7,285 nucleotides of DNA, taken from positions 1-7,285 of the forward strand of contig JBGPGE010000166.1 of NCBI GenBank assembly GCA_041483675.1. Reading direction: 5' to 3'. Origin of the DNA: 2-12-FULL-60-19 sp041483675. Lineage in GTDB: Bacteria > Desulfobacterota > Binatia > UBA9968. Below the pieces are notes generated by a model, which did not search any database, had not been told where the DNA came from, and saw only the letters and a list, made by a program, of their open reading frames with translations. Position numbers and translations under genes: made by a program. Positions 1-5,861 of the stretch are shown in pieces (the first letter of the stretch is position 1; each line of letters begins with the position of its first letter).

Positions 1-12
1 AATCAACTTATA

Positions 13-43
13 TCGAACACGGGGTTTGAATCCCCGTGTTCGA
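13..43. repeat. Perfect 12-bp inverted repeat (hairpin 1 downstream of nuoI)
   Basis: The arms at 13-24 and 32-43 are perfectly complementary around a 7-nt loop (TTTGAAT). On the minus strand this is the last of four hairpins after nuoI and is followed by the AT-rich TATAAGTTGATT. It could therefore act as a distal, weak terminator of the nuo transcript, or as a terminator for a gene arriving from the left edge. There is no clean run of T on either side. The loop and inner stem superficially resemble a tRNA T-arm, but the tRNA reading fails (see rejected items). Confidence 0.6.
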
Positions 44-76
44 CCAAAGGGGAGAGCTGCCGCTTCTCCCCTTTGG
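44..76. repeat. Perfect 12-bp inverted repeat (hairpin 2 downstream of nuoI)
   Basis: The arms CCAAAGGGGAGA (44-55) and TCTCCCCTTTGG (65-76) pair perfectly around a 9-nt loop. This hairpin starts on the base directly after hairpin 1 ends, so the two form a back-to-back pair with no spacer. No T-run follows on either strand, so classical intrinsic termination is not supported. An RNA-stabilising 3' structure or a repeat element fits equally well. Confidence 0.6.
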
Positions 77-95
77 AAACCCCATCGGTTTTGTG

Positions 96-113
96 CCCGC
101 CTCAAGAGGCGGG
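96..113. repeat. GC-rich 7-bp inverted repeat (hairpin 3 downstream of nuoI)
   Basis: CCCGCCT (96-102) pairs with AGGCGGG (107-113) around a CAAG loop. On the plus strand it is followed by GTTT only. Two further complementary pairs surround it: AAACCCC (77-83) with GGGGTTT (111-117), and ATCGGTT (84-90) with AACCGAT (131-137). Alternative folds are therefore possible. Its function is unknown; it may be part of a repeat element or of the 3' end of the nuo transcript. Confidence 0.5.
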
Positions 114-142
114 GTTTACAATGCTGGCAGAACCGATCCAAA

Positions 143-161
143 GCCTGACTGAGCATCAGGC
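143..161 (-). terminator. Candidate terminator hairpin directly after nuoI
   Basis: On the minus strand a GCCTGA/TCAGGC stem with a 7-nt loop starts 2 nt after the nuoI stop codon and is followed by TTTGG. The position is right for ending the operon, but the stem is short and the T-run is only three bases. Termination here would be weak at best. It may work together with the three hairpins further downstream. Confidence 0.35.
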
Positions 162-163
162 GT

Positions 164-730
164 CTATCCCTCCTCTTTTCCCGCCCCTCCCGCTCCCTCC
201 GGGGTGGCAAACTCGTCGAGGTATTTCAGTCCGACTTCCACCTTCGTAACCAGCGTCGGGTCCGTCTCCCCGCCCTTCTTGGGCTTGTAGAGGCCGACCG
301 GCTCAGCGACGAAATGGCGCACTAGGCCGGCCGGATTGTAGCTGGCCCCTTCAAACTCCTGCGAATGGCGGATCGAGCCCGTCGGACAGACCTCGGCGCA
401 GAGGCCGCAGTACATGCACTTGCAAATATCGATGTCGAAATGGCTGAAGCTGCGCTGCTTGGTCTCCTTATTCATATCGATGCCGATGGTGATGCAGGTG
501 ATCGGACAGACGCGCTCGCAGGCGAGACAACCCGTGCAGATGTCGAGATCCACTTCGAGAATGCCGCGGTATCTTAAAGGCAGGGTCTCCTGCACCGGCT
601 TGGGGATCCGATCCGGATATTGCACGGTCGTCGGACGGCGCATCAGATGAGAGAAGGTGATCGTCATCCCTTCGAAGATCGTCGTGACCGTCTCGTAAAT
701 ATTTCTTACGTATCCGTTTACGGCTTCCAT
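164..730 (-). CDS. nuoI: NADH-quinone oxidoreductase subunit I (complex I TYKY-type, two 4Fe-4S clusters)
   Basis: This 188-aa protein is the ferredoxin-like subunit of complex I. It carries clusters N6a and N6b in the peripheral arm and passes electrons towards N2 in NuoB. Two CxxCxxCxxxCP motifs are visible: Cys65, 68, 71 and 75, and Cys105, 108, 111 and 115. The N-terminal stretch, residues 15-40 (GMTITFSHLMRRP), is typical of the family's amphipathic membrane-surface region. An extra cysteine, Cys103, lies two residues before the second motif. The C-terminal tail is Gly/Glu-rich and probably flexible. The ATG at 730 is preceded by AGAGG and lies 9 nt after the nuoH stop codon. It is the last nuo gene in the window, and hairpins rather than nuoJ follow it. 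Confidence 0.96.
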   Translation of the reverse strand: MEAVNGYVRNIYETVTTIFEGMTITFSHLMRRPTTVQYPDRIPKPVQETLPLRYRGILEVDLDICTGCLACERVCPITCITIGIDMNKETKQRSFSHFDIDICKCMYCGLCAEVCPTGSIRHSQEFEGASYNPAGLVRHFVAEPVGLYKPKKGGETDPTLVTKVEVGLKYLDEFATPEGAGGAGKEEG

Positions 731-739
731 CGCTTGCCT

Positions 740-1936
740 CTAAATATAGGGTTTCAGGTAGAGCACCGGCCGCGCGTGGCGGATCTGGTAGCCCACCCGC
801 TTGAAAAAGAAGCCCAGGATCACGAGCCCGACGACAAACATAAGCATGCTCACAGGCCGATTCCCCTGGGGCCAGATCAGCATCCATGCCGCCGTCCCGA
901 CCACGCAGGCAAACGATAGCGGGACCATATATTTCCAGCAGAGCGACATCAACTGGTCCACGCGGACGCGGGGGAGCGTGGCCCGAACCCACATCGCCAC
1001 GAAAACCCAAAAATAGGCCTTGACGAAAAAGACCAGGAATTGAAGCGCGCCTTTGAGGATCGGCTGGTCCGCGATTGCCGGAATCGCCGGGATATGCCAC
1101 CCGCCGAGAAAGAGGATCGTCGCTACCGAGCCGATCACGTAGAGATTGCCCCACTCGGCGAAGAAGAAAAACAGAAATCGCATCCCGCTATATTCCGTGA
1201 CGTAGCCCGCCACCAGCTCGGACTCGGCCTCGGGGATGTCGAACGGCGTGCGGTTCCCTTCGGCGAGGGCGGCGGTGAAGTAGAGGAAAAACGCGACGAA
1301 GGTGAAGGGGTTGTAGAACAAAAACCAATCCCACGGCGCCCAGCCCTGCCCGTTGATGATGCCCTGCGTGCTGAGCGTGCCGGCGACAAAGACGATCGTC
1401 AGCACCGCCAGGCCCGCCGGGATCTCGTAGCTCACGATCTGCGCCGCGGAGCGCATGCCGCCGAGCAGCGACCATTTATTGTTCGACGACCAGCCCGCCA
1501 TCAGGATGCCGACGACGACCACGGAGGTGACGGCGAGCAGATAGAGAATGCCGATGTTGAGATCGGCCACGATGAGTTCGCCGCCGAACGGGATCACGAC
1601 GAAGGCGGAGAGGAATCCGACGAAGACGACGTAAGGGGCGAGAGAGAAGAGAAACTTATCGGCGGACGTGGGGATAATGTCTTCTTTGAGCAGGTTTTTG
1701 ATCCCGTCCGCGAGCCACTGAAGAATTCCCTGCGGCCCGACCCGGTTCGGCCCGACGCGCGACTGCATTCTTGCCCAGACCCGGCGCTCGAGCCAGCTCG
1801 TGACGCCCGCGAGCGGCGCGACGAAGACCGAGAGGACGACCAGGGCTGCAAGGATCATCGCGCCGGCGTACACCAATTGCTTCGGCGCGCCCGCAAAGTA
1901 ACCGTTTTGAATAAGCTGATCGATAAACTGCTGCAT
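740..1936 (-). CDS. nuoH: NADH-quinone oxidoreductase subunit H (complex I membrane subunit ND1)
   Basis: NuoH is the membrane subunit that joins the peripheral arm and forms much of the quinone chamber. The family loop ERRVWARMQSRVGPNRVGPQG (from residue 50) and EGNRTPFDIPEAESELVAGY (226-245) are both clear. Hydrophobic segments by eye lie near 21-43, 94-117, 128-148, 172-189, 207-225, 252-277, 297-316, 337-355 and 362-378. The last lies beyond the usual eight helices and makes the protein 398 aa, against about 325 in E. coli. It is followed by a basic tail ending in LKPYI. The ATG at 1936 has a weak GGAA upstream and lies 13 nt after the nuoD stop. Direct succession of D by H means E, F and G are missing from the operon. 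Confidence 0.97.
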   Translation of the reverse strand: MQQFIDQLIQNGYFAGAPKQLVYAGAMILAALVVLSVFVAPLAGVTSWLERRVWARMQSRVGPNRVGPQGILQWLADGIKNLLKEDIIPTSADKFLFSLAPYVVFVGFLSAFVVIPFGGELIVADLNIGILYLLAVTSVVVVGILMAGWSSNNKWSLLGGMRSAAQIVSYEIPAGLAVLTIVFVAGTLSTQGIINGQGWAPWDWFLFYNPFTFVAFFLYFTAALAEGNRTPFDIPEAESELVAGYVTEYSGMRFLFFFFAEWGNLYVIGSVATILFLGGWHIPAIPAIADQPILKGALQFLVFFVKAYFWVFVAMWVRATLPRVRVDQLMSLCWKYMVPLSFACVVGTAAWMLIWPQGNRPVSMLMFVVGLVILGFFFKRVGYQIRHARPVLYLKPYI

Positions 1937-1949
1937 GTTTGTTTCCGAG

Positions 1950-3092
1950 TTAGCGATCGATCTCCGGCGCGTCCACGTCCAGGCTGGCGATCAGCGCGAT
2001 CAAGTCCGCCACCATGAGCCCCCGGCTCAGCTTGTCGATGATTCCCATCGCCGTGAAGGAGCCGGTGCGGATTCGCACGCGGTAGGGATACTCGCTGCCG
2101 TCGCTCACCACGTAATAGCCCATGTCGCCGCGCGGCGCCTCTACTCTAACGTAGACTTCGCCCGCGGGCGGCTTGAACTTGCGCGGCACCTTGGCGATCG
2201 CCGGCCCCTTGGGCAGCATCTTAAGAGCCTGGCGGGTGATCTTGCAGCTCTCCCGGATCTCGTGGATGCGCACGATATAGCGGTCGTAGCAGTCGCCCAG
2301 CGTGCCGCGCTCGCCCGTGCCCACCGGAACCTCGAATTCCAGCTCCGGGTAGACCGAATACGGAATGTCGCGCCGGATGTCCCATTTGACTCCGCAGGCG
2401 CGCAGGTTCGGCCCGACGATGTTGTACTGAAACGCCTCCTCCTTAGTGATGACCGCGACGTTGGCCAGCCGCTCGACGTAGATTTTGTTGAACGAGAGCA
2501 AGCGGTCGTACTCGTCCGTGATCGGCTCGAAGTGGTCGAGAAAGGCGGTGATGCGGTCGCAGGTTTCAGGCGTAATATCGTAGCCTACCCCGCCGATTCT
2601 GAGGTAATTGTAGGTGAGCCGCGCGCCGCAGATCATCTCCATCAGATCGTTGATGCTTTCTCTCTCCCTCAGCGCGTGGAGGAACGGTGTGACCGCCCCG
2701 ATGTCCTGGGCGAAGGTGCCGACGGCGATCAGGTGGCTGGCGATCCGATTGAGCTCGCAGGCGATGACGCGGCAGAACTCCCCGCGCCGCGTCACCTCGA
2801 TGCCGCCTAACTTCTCCGCCGCCATGCAGAATCCCTGGTTGGCGAACATCGCGGCGAGATAGTCGGCCCGATCCGTATAGGGGACGTAGCCGTGCCAGGT
2901 GACCTTCTCGCCGATCTTTTCAATCGAGCGATGGAGGTAGCCGACGTCCGGAATGGCTTCGCGAATCACCTCGCCGTCGGTCTTCACCACGAAGCGCAGC
3001 ACCCCGTGCGTGCTCGGATGCTGCGGACCGACGTTGAGCGTCATGTCCTCGGTGTGAAAACCGTTGCCTTCGGTGTGAATCGCCTCGCTCAT
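1950..3092 (-). CDS. nuoD: NADH-quinone oxidoreductase subunit D (49-kDa type)
   Basis: NuoD is a peripheral-arm subunit, homologous to the large subunit of NiFe hydrogenases, that forms the quinone head-group site with NuoB. GPQHPSTHGVLR (22-33) contains His29 and YTDRADYL (72-79) contains Tyr72, the expected quinone-site residues (His38 and Tyr87 in Thermus Nqo4). INDLMEMICGARLTYNYLRIGG (147-168) is also typical. At 295-312 the chain runs KGPAIAKVPRKFKPPAGE, directly into the VYVRVEAPRG block, and lacks the MEA-xx-HHFK-like segment of Nqo4. The C-terminus DVDAPEIDR departs slightly from the usual G-E/D-V-D-R ending. It is 380 aa, separate from NuoC (fused in E. coli), and starts at ATG 3092, 10 nt after the nuoC stop. 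Confidence 0.97.
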   Translation of the reverse strand: MSEAIHTEGNGFHTEDMTLNVGPQHPSTHGVLRFVVKTDGEVIREAIPDVGYLHRSIEKIGEKVTWHGYVPYTDRADYLAAMFANQGFCMAAEKLGGIEVTRRGEFCRVIACELNRIASHLIAVGTFAQDIGAVTPFLHALRERESINDLMEMICGARLTYNYLRIGGVGYDITPETCDRITAFLDHFEPITDEYDRLLSFNKIYVERLANVAVITKEEAFQYNIVGPNLRACGVKWDIRRDIPYSVYPELEFEVPVGTGERGTLGDCYDRYIVRIHEIRESCKITRQALKMLPKGPAIAKVPRKFKPPAGEVYVRVEAPRGDMGYYVVSDGSEYPYRVRIRTGSFTAMGIIDKLSRGLMVADLIALIASLDVDAPEIDR

Positions 3093-3102
3093 GGCCTTCT
3101 GC

Positions 3103-3609
3103 TCAGCGCAGCAGTTTTTCTACCAGCGGCGCCCGCTGGGTGCTGATGCCGTCGTATTCTTCCTGCTCCACATAATCTTTCCTCAAAGGATGGCCGACCC
3201 AATCTTCCGGCAGCAGGATTCTTCTTAAATCGCTGTGGCCGTCGAAGACAACGCCGAAAAGATCGAAGACCTCGCGCTCCAGCCAGTTGGCCGCCTTCCA
3301 CACCCCCTCCACCGTGGAGACGTGAGCCGTCTCGCGCGGCAGGTCGACTTTCAAGACGATCTGGTGGCGCTTGGAGTAGGAGTAGAGATGGTAGACAACC
3401 TGAAGCTTGTTGTCCTTCGGCAGGTCGAGGCCCGTCACATCGGAGAGGACGTGAAAATCCAGCTCGGGGTCGTCCCGCAGGTAGCGGCAAACTTCCACGA
3501 TCGCCGCGCCGTCCACCTGAAGGCAGGGGTCGGATACCTCTCCGCGAAAGCCGCTCACCTTGCCCGGAAACCGTCGTTCGAGCCTGGCGTATATCTCCTT
3601 CGCCTCCAC
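3103..3609 (-). CDS. nuoC: NADH-quinone oxidoreductase subunit C (30-kDa type), GTG start
   Basis: This 168-aa protein is the 30-kDa peripheral-arm subunit, which binds NuoD and carries no cofactor. The family signature is at residues 104-146: the WLEREVFDLFGVVFDGHSD core, then LRRILLPEDWVGHPLRKDY. The frame stays open upstream to 3810, but that stretch is simply nuoB read in another frame. The chosen start is GTG at 3609, two bases after the nuoB TAA stop (3612-3614). It gives the N-terminus MEAKEIYARLERRF and a normal family length. The two-base gap suggests translational coupling to nuoB. The GTG start is inferred; no ATG lies close by in frame. Confidence 0.93.
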   Translation of the reverse strand: MEAKEIYARLERRFPGKVSGFRGEVSDPCLQVDGAAIVEVCRYLRDDPELDFHVLSDVTGLDLPKDNKLQVVYHLYSYSKRHQIVLKVDLPRETAHVSTVEGVWKAANWLEREVFDLFGVVFDGHSDLRRILLPEDWVGHPLRKDYVEQEEYDGISTQRAPLVEKLLR

Positions 3610-3611
3610 CC

Positions 3612-4124
3612 TTACGCCCCCACCGGCTCCGCAGCCGATGCGGCCGGCCTGACCAACCAGCGCTCGCGCATCATTTTTTCTTGAATCCTGAGCAGCCCCT
3701 CGGTGAGCGCCTCGGGGCGGGGCGGACATCCCGGCACATAGACATCGACCGGCACGATCTTGTCGACGCCCTTGCAGACCGAGTAGGCGAGCTGGAACAG
3801 CCCGCCGCAATTGGAGCAGCTTCCCATGGAAATGACGTACTTGGGATCGGGCATCTGATCGTAGAGCAACCTGGTGCGCTTGGCCATCTTATAGGTCAGA
3901 GTGCCGGCCACGATCATCAGGTCCGACTGGCGCGGCGTGGCGCGCGGGACGCAGCCGAAACGGTCCAGGTCGGCGCGCGGCCCGCCGGTCTGCATCAATT
4001 CGATCGCGCAGCAGGCCAGACCGAACAGCATGTACCACTGCGAAGAGGCGCGTCCCCAGTTAAGGAGGGCGTCCACTTTGGTGGTAAAAATCGTCTCAGG
4101 CAAGGAATTGAGCAGCGGCTTCAT
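3612..4124 (-). CDS. nuoB: NADH-quinone oxidoreductase subunit B (PSST type, cluster N2)
   Basis: NuoB (170 aa) holds the terminal 4Fe-4S cluster N2, which reduces quinone. The ligand set is visible as the tandem Cys38-Cys39 (FGLACCAIE), Cys103 (SMGSCSNCGG) and Cys133 (YVPGCPPRPEA). The intervening RFGCVPRATPRQSDLMIVAG block (56-74) is the family's quinone-side region. The frame is open further upstream, into nuoA, but homology starts at MKPLLNSLPETIFTTKVDALLNWGR, so ATG 4124 is preferred. It has GAGAGG upstream and lies 22 nt after the nuoA stop. The C-terminal Ala-rich tail (161-170) is unremarkable. Confidence 0.96.
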   Translation of the reverse strand: MKPLLNSLPETIFTTKVDALLNWGRASSQWYMLFGLACCAIELMQTGGPRADLDRFGCVPRATPRQSDLMIVAGTLTYKMAKRTRLLYDQMPDPKYVISMGSCSNCGGLFQLAYSVCKGVDKIVPVDVYVPGCPPRPEALTEGLLRIQEKMMRERWLVRPAASAAEPVGA

Positions 4125-4146
4125 TCCGATATTTTCCTCTCCCAGA

Positions 4147-4533
4147 CTACGCTTTGACTTTTTTGATCCATTCCAGATCGCCCTTCGCCCAGGCATAGAC
4201 CAGACCCAGGAAAAGGATCCCGACGAATAATAGTATTTCAATGAACGCGAAGCCGCCCTGGCCGTTCTCGATCCATCGGCGAAAGGTGGTCGCCACGGGA
4301 AAGATAAAGGCGATCTCGACCTCGAAGATGATGAAGATCAGGGCAACGATGTAAAAACGGACGTTGAAGTTGATCCAGGCGCTGCCGCTGGAGGGCTCGC
4401 CGCACTCGTAAGTCGAGAGCTTGCGGATCTGCGGGTTGCTGGGGCGAAGAAACTTGCCGATCAGTAGATTGACGCCGACAAACGCCGCGCCCAAAACCGT
4501 GAAGACCAGAACGTTGGCGAAGTCGAATAGCAT
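4147..4533 (-). CDS. nuoA: NADH-quinone oxidoreductase subunit A (ND3 type)
   Basis: NuoA is a small membrane subunit (128 aa) next to NuoH at the junction of the two arms. Three hydrophobic segments are visible near residues 4-26, 58-81 and 95-115. The conserved loop YECGEP (42-47) contains the redox-switch-type cysteine Cys44, and SAWINFNVRFYIVALIF leads into helix 2 with the conserved acidic pair Glu71 and Glu73. It is the first gene of the operon. ATG 4533 has no good Shine-Dalgarno sequence: the leader just before it reads GTAACTTCCT. It lies about 24 nt after the predicted transcription start of the promoter at 4565-4594. Confidence 0.96.
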   Translation of the reverse strand: MLFDFANVLVFTVLGAAFVGVNLLIGKFLRPSNPQIRKLSTYECGEPSSGSAWINFNVRFYIVALIFIIFEVEIAFIFPVATTFRRWIENGQGGFAFIEILLFVGILFLGLVYAWAKGDLEWIKKVKA

Positions 4534-4564
4534 AGGAAGTTACACGCTCGGAAAAAGCGAAAAT

Positions 4565-4594
4565 ACTATACACATAAATTTTCCTCAGGGTCAA
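4565..4594 (-). promoter_or_regulatory. Predicted sigma70-type promoter of the nuo operon
   Basis: On the minus strand TTGACC (4594-4589) and TATAGT (4570-4565) each match five of six consensus -35/-10 bases and are separated by 18 nt. Transcription would start near 4557 and give a leader of roughly 24 nt before the nuoA ATG. Position, spacing and the lack of any other gene in between support it. It is a sequence match only. Confidence 0.6.
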
Positions 4595-4619
4595 CCTGGA
4601 GTCGCGGCTGAAATAGTCG

Positions 4620-4648
4620 TTGCCATCATGGGGTTTTTTGTCTAGAGT
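4620..4648 (+). promoter_or_regulatory. Possible promoter of the binding-protein gene
   Basis: TTGCCA (4620-4625, five of six -35 matches) and TAGAGT (4643-4648, four of six -10 matches) are 17 nt apart. Transcription would start about 27 nt before the ATG at 4682. The two divergent -35 boxes are only 25 bp apart (4595-4619), so a regulator binding there could affect both units. The -10 is weak and the call is tentative. Confidence 0.35.
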
Positions 4649-4681
4649 CTAGCCAACTTACACGAGCGGCGGCGAGCCAAT

Positions 4682-5641
4682 ATGGATGCAAAAAGGCTAC
4701 TCTTAAAAGCGGGCGCGGCCCTCGCCGTTGCGGCAACGCTCGCCACCGGCGCAGCCGCGCAAAACCGCCCGGTGAAGATCGCCTACAGCGCGATCTCGGC
4801 GGGCATCGGTAGTCTGTGGCTGACGCATGAGGAAGGGCTGTTCAGAAAACACGGCCTGGACTCGTCGCTGATTTACTTTCGCAGCGGCACCACTGTGGCG
4901 CAGGCGCTGATCGCCGGCGAGATCCAGTTCGGCCATCTGGCGCCGGGGCCGATGATGACCGCCTGGGCGCAAGGAGCCGACTTCGCGTGGATCGGAACGA
5001 CGGTCCATAAGATGGTTTTTGCGTTGATTACGGAACCGTCCATCAGGAATGCCGAAGGTCTCAAGGGGAAGAAAATCGGCATCACTCGGATCGGCTCGGC
5101 GGCCGACCTCGCAGCTAGAGCCGCTCTCGAACATCTTGGCCTAAGCGCCAAGGACGCGACATTGATCGGCATGGGCGGCATACCGGAGATCCTCGCGGGC
5201 CTTAGAGCCGGCGCCGTGCAAGCGGGGATACTCTCCCCGCCGACCTCGACGTTGGCGCTCGATCTCGGCTACCGATCCCTGGTTTTTATCCCGGATCTCG
5301 GCAAGGAGTTCACGTTCTCCGGCATCGCCGTCAAACGCGACTATATCAATGCCAATCCGAACGCCGCGCGCGCCTTTATGGCCGCGCTGACCGAAGGCGC
5401 CAAAATTTACACCGAGAATCGCACGGTGGCTCTCAAAGTGCTGAAGCGCTACACGCGCCTGGACAACGATGCGATCCTCGAGGGCGGATACAAAGAGTAC
5501 GCTACCGCTCTCACAAGCCCGCCCTACCCGTCGCTGAAAGGACTGGAAGCCGTGCGGGAGAGTCTGGCGGACAGCGTGCCCGCGCTCAAGAACGCCGACC
5601 TGCGAAAGTTCATCGACGACCGATTTGTAAAACCGAAATAG
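4682..5641 (+). CDS. ABC-transporter-type periplasmic substrate-binding protein, NMT1/THI5-like (SsuA/TauA fold group)
   Basis: This 319-aa protein has a Sec-type signal peptide: a basic start MDAKR, a hydrophobic stretch at 6-22, and an AAA-Q cleavage site near 26/27. The mature protein would be periplasmic. Family features are the first beta strand VKIAYSA (31-37), THEEGLFRKHGLD (48-60), a GTTVAQALIAGEIQFG helix-strand (69-84), LKGKKIGITRIGSAADLA (127-143), and the second-lobe pattern LAGLRAGAVQAGILSPP (171-187). These match proteins that bind small organic ligands such as sulfonates, pyrimidine precursors or aromatic acids; the ligand cannot be read from sequence. No permease or ATPase gene is adjacent, so it is an orphan here. 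GGCGAG at 4671-4676 is a weak ribosome-binding site. The gene is divergent from nuoA. Confidence 0.88.
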   Translation: MDAKRLLLKAGAALAVAATLATGAAAQNRPVKIAYSAISAGIGSLWLTHEEGLFRKHGLDSSLIYFRSGTTVAQALIAGEIQFGHLAPGPMMTAWAQGADFAWIGTTVHKMVFALITEPSIRNAEGLKGKKIGITRIGSAADLAARAALEHLGLSAKDATLIGMGGIPEILAGLRAGAVQAGILSPPTSTLALDLGYRSLVFIPDLGKEFTFSGIAVKRDYINANPNAARAFMAALTEGAKIYTENRTVALKVLKRYTRLDNDAILEGGYKEYATALTSPPYPSLKGLEAVRESLADSVPALKNADLRKFIDDRFVKPK

Positions 5642-5691
5642 TGTGGCCGACCGTGAACCGGATGTATCCCATGGCTTACGCTTTGTCCGTC

Positions 5692-5711
5692 ATTCCCGTG
5701 AAAACGGGAAT
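5692..5711. repeat. Hairpin unit ATTCCCGT-GAAA-ACGGGAAT
   Basis: An 8-bp perfect stem closes a GAAA tetraloop, a GNRA-type loop that is very stable in RNA. The layout ATTCCC-N8-GGGAAT is the same as that of the dRS3 repeats of Neisseria; I claim similarity of form, not homology. It is the left arm of the composite element. Confidence 0.7.
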
Positions 5712-5728
5712 CCAGAACCCCCACTCGA

Positions 5729-5751
5729 TCTCCCCCTTGTTAAGGGGGAGA
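5729..5751. repeat. Central 10-bp hairpin of the composite element
   Basis: TCTCCCCCTT (5729-5738) pairs perfectly with AAGGGGGAGA (5742-5751) around a GTT loop. Similar C-rich/G-rich palindromes occur in many intergenic regions of deltaproteobacterial-type genomes. No T-run follows, so it is not called a terminator. Confidence 0.65.
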
Positions 5752-5767
5752 CAAAGAGGGGGTATGG

Positions 5768-5787
5768 ACTCCCGCTTCCGCGGGAGT
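5768..5787. repeat. Hairpin unit ACTCCCGC-TTCC-GCGGGAGT (inverted copy)
   Basis: An 8-bp perfect stem with a TTCC loop, in reverse orientation to the unit at 5692-5711. Compared with that copy, two stem base pairs have changed on both sides at once (T-A to C-G twice), so pairing is kept. The flank GTGACGATC matches the reverse complement of the first copy's outer flank. Confidence 0.7.
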
Positions 5788-5861
5788 GACGATCCCCTTT
5801 CTTCGCCTGAAGAGACGCTGATTGTAGGGTGAAAGATTGCCGTCGTGTGCGCCTGGATTTT

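Larger units (their letters stand above)
5685..5794. repeat. Composite palindromic repeat element (MITE- or REP-like, about 110 bp)
   Basis: Two related arms of about 32 nt face each other: 5685-5716 and, reverse-complemented, 5763-5794. They are identical at 24 of 32 positions by hand alignment. Each arm is itself a hairpin of ATTCCC-N8-GGGAAT form, and a third hairpin sits in the middle. An outer ACCCCC/GGGGGT pairing (5717-5722 with 5758-5763) would close the centre. Several repeat-derived peptides can be translated from it, but none is a credible gene. It fills most of the 232-nt gap between the binding-protein and hydrolase genes. The rest (5642-5684 and 5795-5861) shows no gene or convincing promoter. 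Confidence 0.65.

Noticed and set aside
14..46. tRNA 3' end: CGGGG-TTTGAAT-CCCCG followed by TGTTCGA-CCA
   Set aside because: The near-invariant C56 of the T-loop is T, only seven instead of eight bases separate the T-stem from CCA, and the pairing continues as a straight 12-bp hairpin. A tRNA T-arm does not do this.
13..161. CRISPR array
   Set aside because: The palindromes differ from one another in sequence. There are no repeated units with regular spacers.
468..1154. Minus-strand open frame of 228 codons overlapping nuoI and nuoH
   Set aside because: It is out of frame with two confident genes, and its Arg/Pro/Asp-rich sequence shows no domain.
1040..2017. Long plus-strand open frame (325 codons) opposite nuoH
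   Set aside because: It lies antisense to a clear nuoH gene, is rich in Arg, Asp and Glu without domain structure, and is explained by GC-rich codon bias in nuoH.
1935..2810. Long plus-strand open frame (291 codons) opposite nuoD
   Set aside because: It is antisense to the well-conserved nuoD and has no family motif or ribosome-binding site. It is a codon-bias shadow.
3615..3810. Upstream extension of the nuoC frame to an ATG at 3810
   Set aside because: It would overlap the conserved C-terminal half of nuoB, and the added residues are unlike NuoC.
4125..4241. Upstream extension of nuoB to an ATG at 4241
   Set aside because: The 39 added residues are the nuoA sequence in another frame. The family N-terminus begins at MKPLLNSLPE.
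5641..5832. Small plus-strand open frame (63 codons) between the binding protein and hydrolase
   Set aside because: Its peptide (SVIPVKTGIQNP, MDSRFRGSDD) is the translation of the palindromic repeats, a familiar type of false gene.
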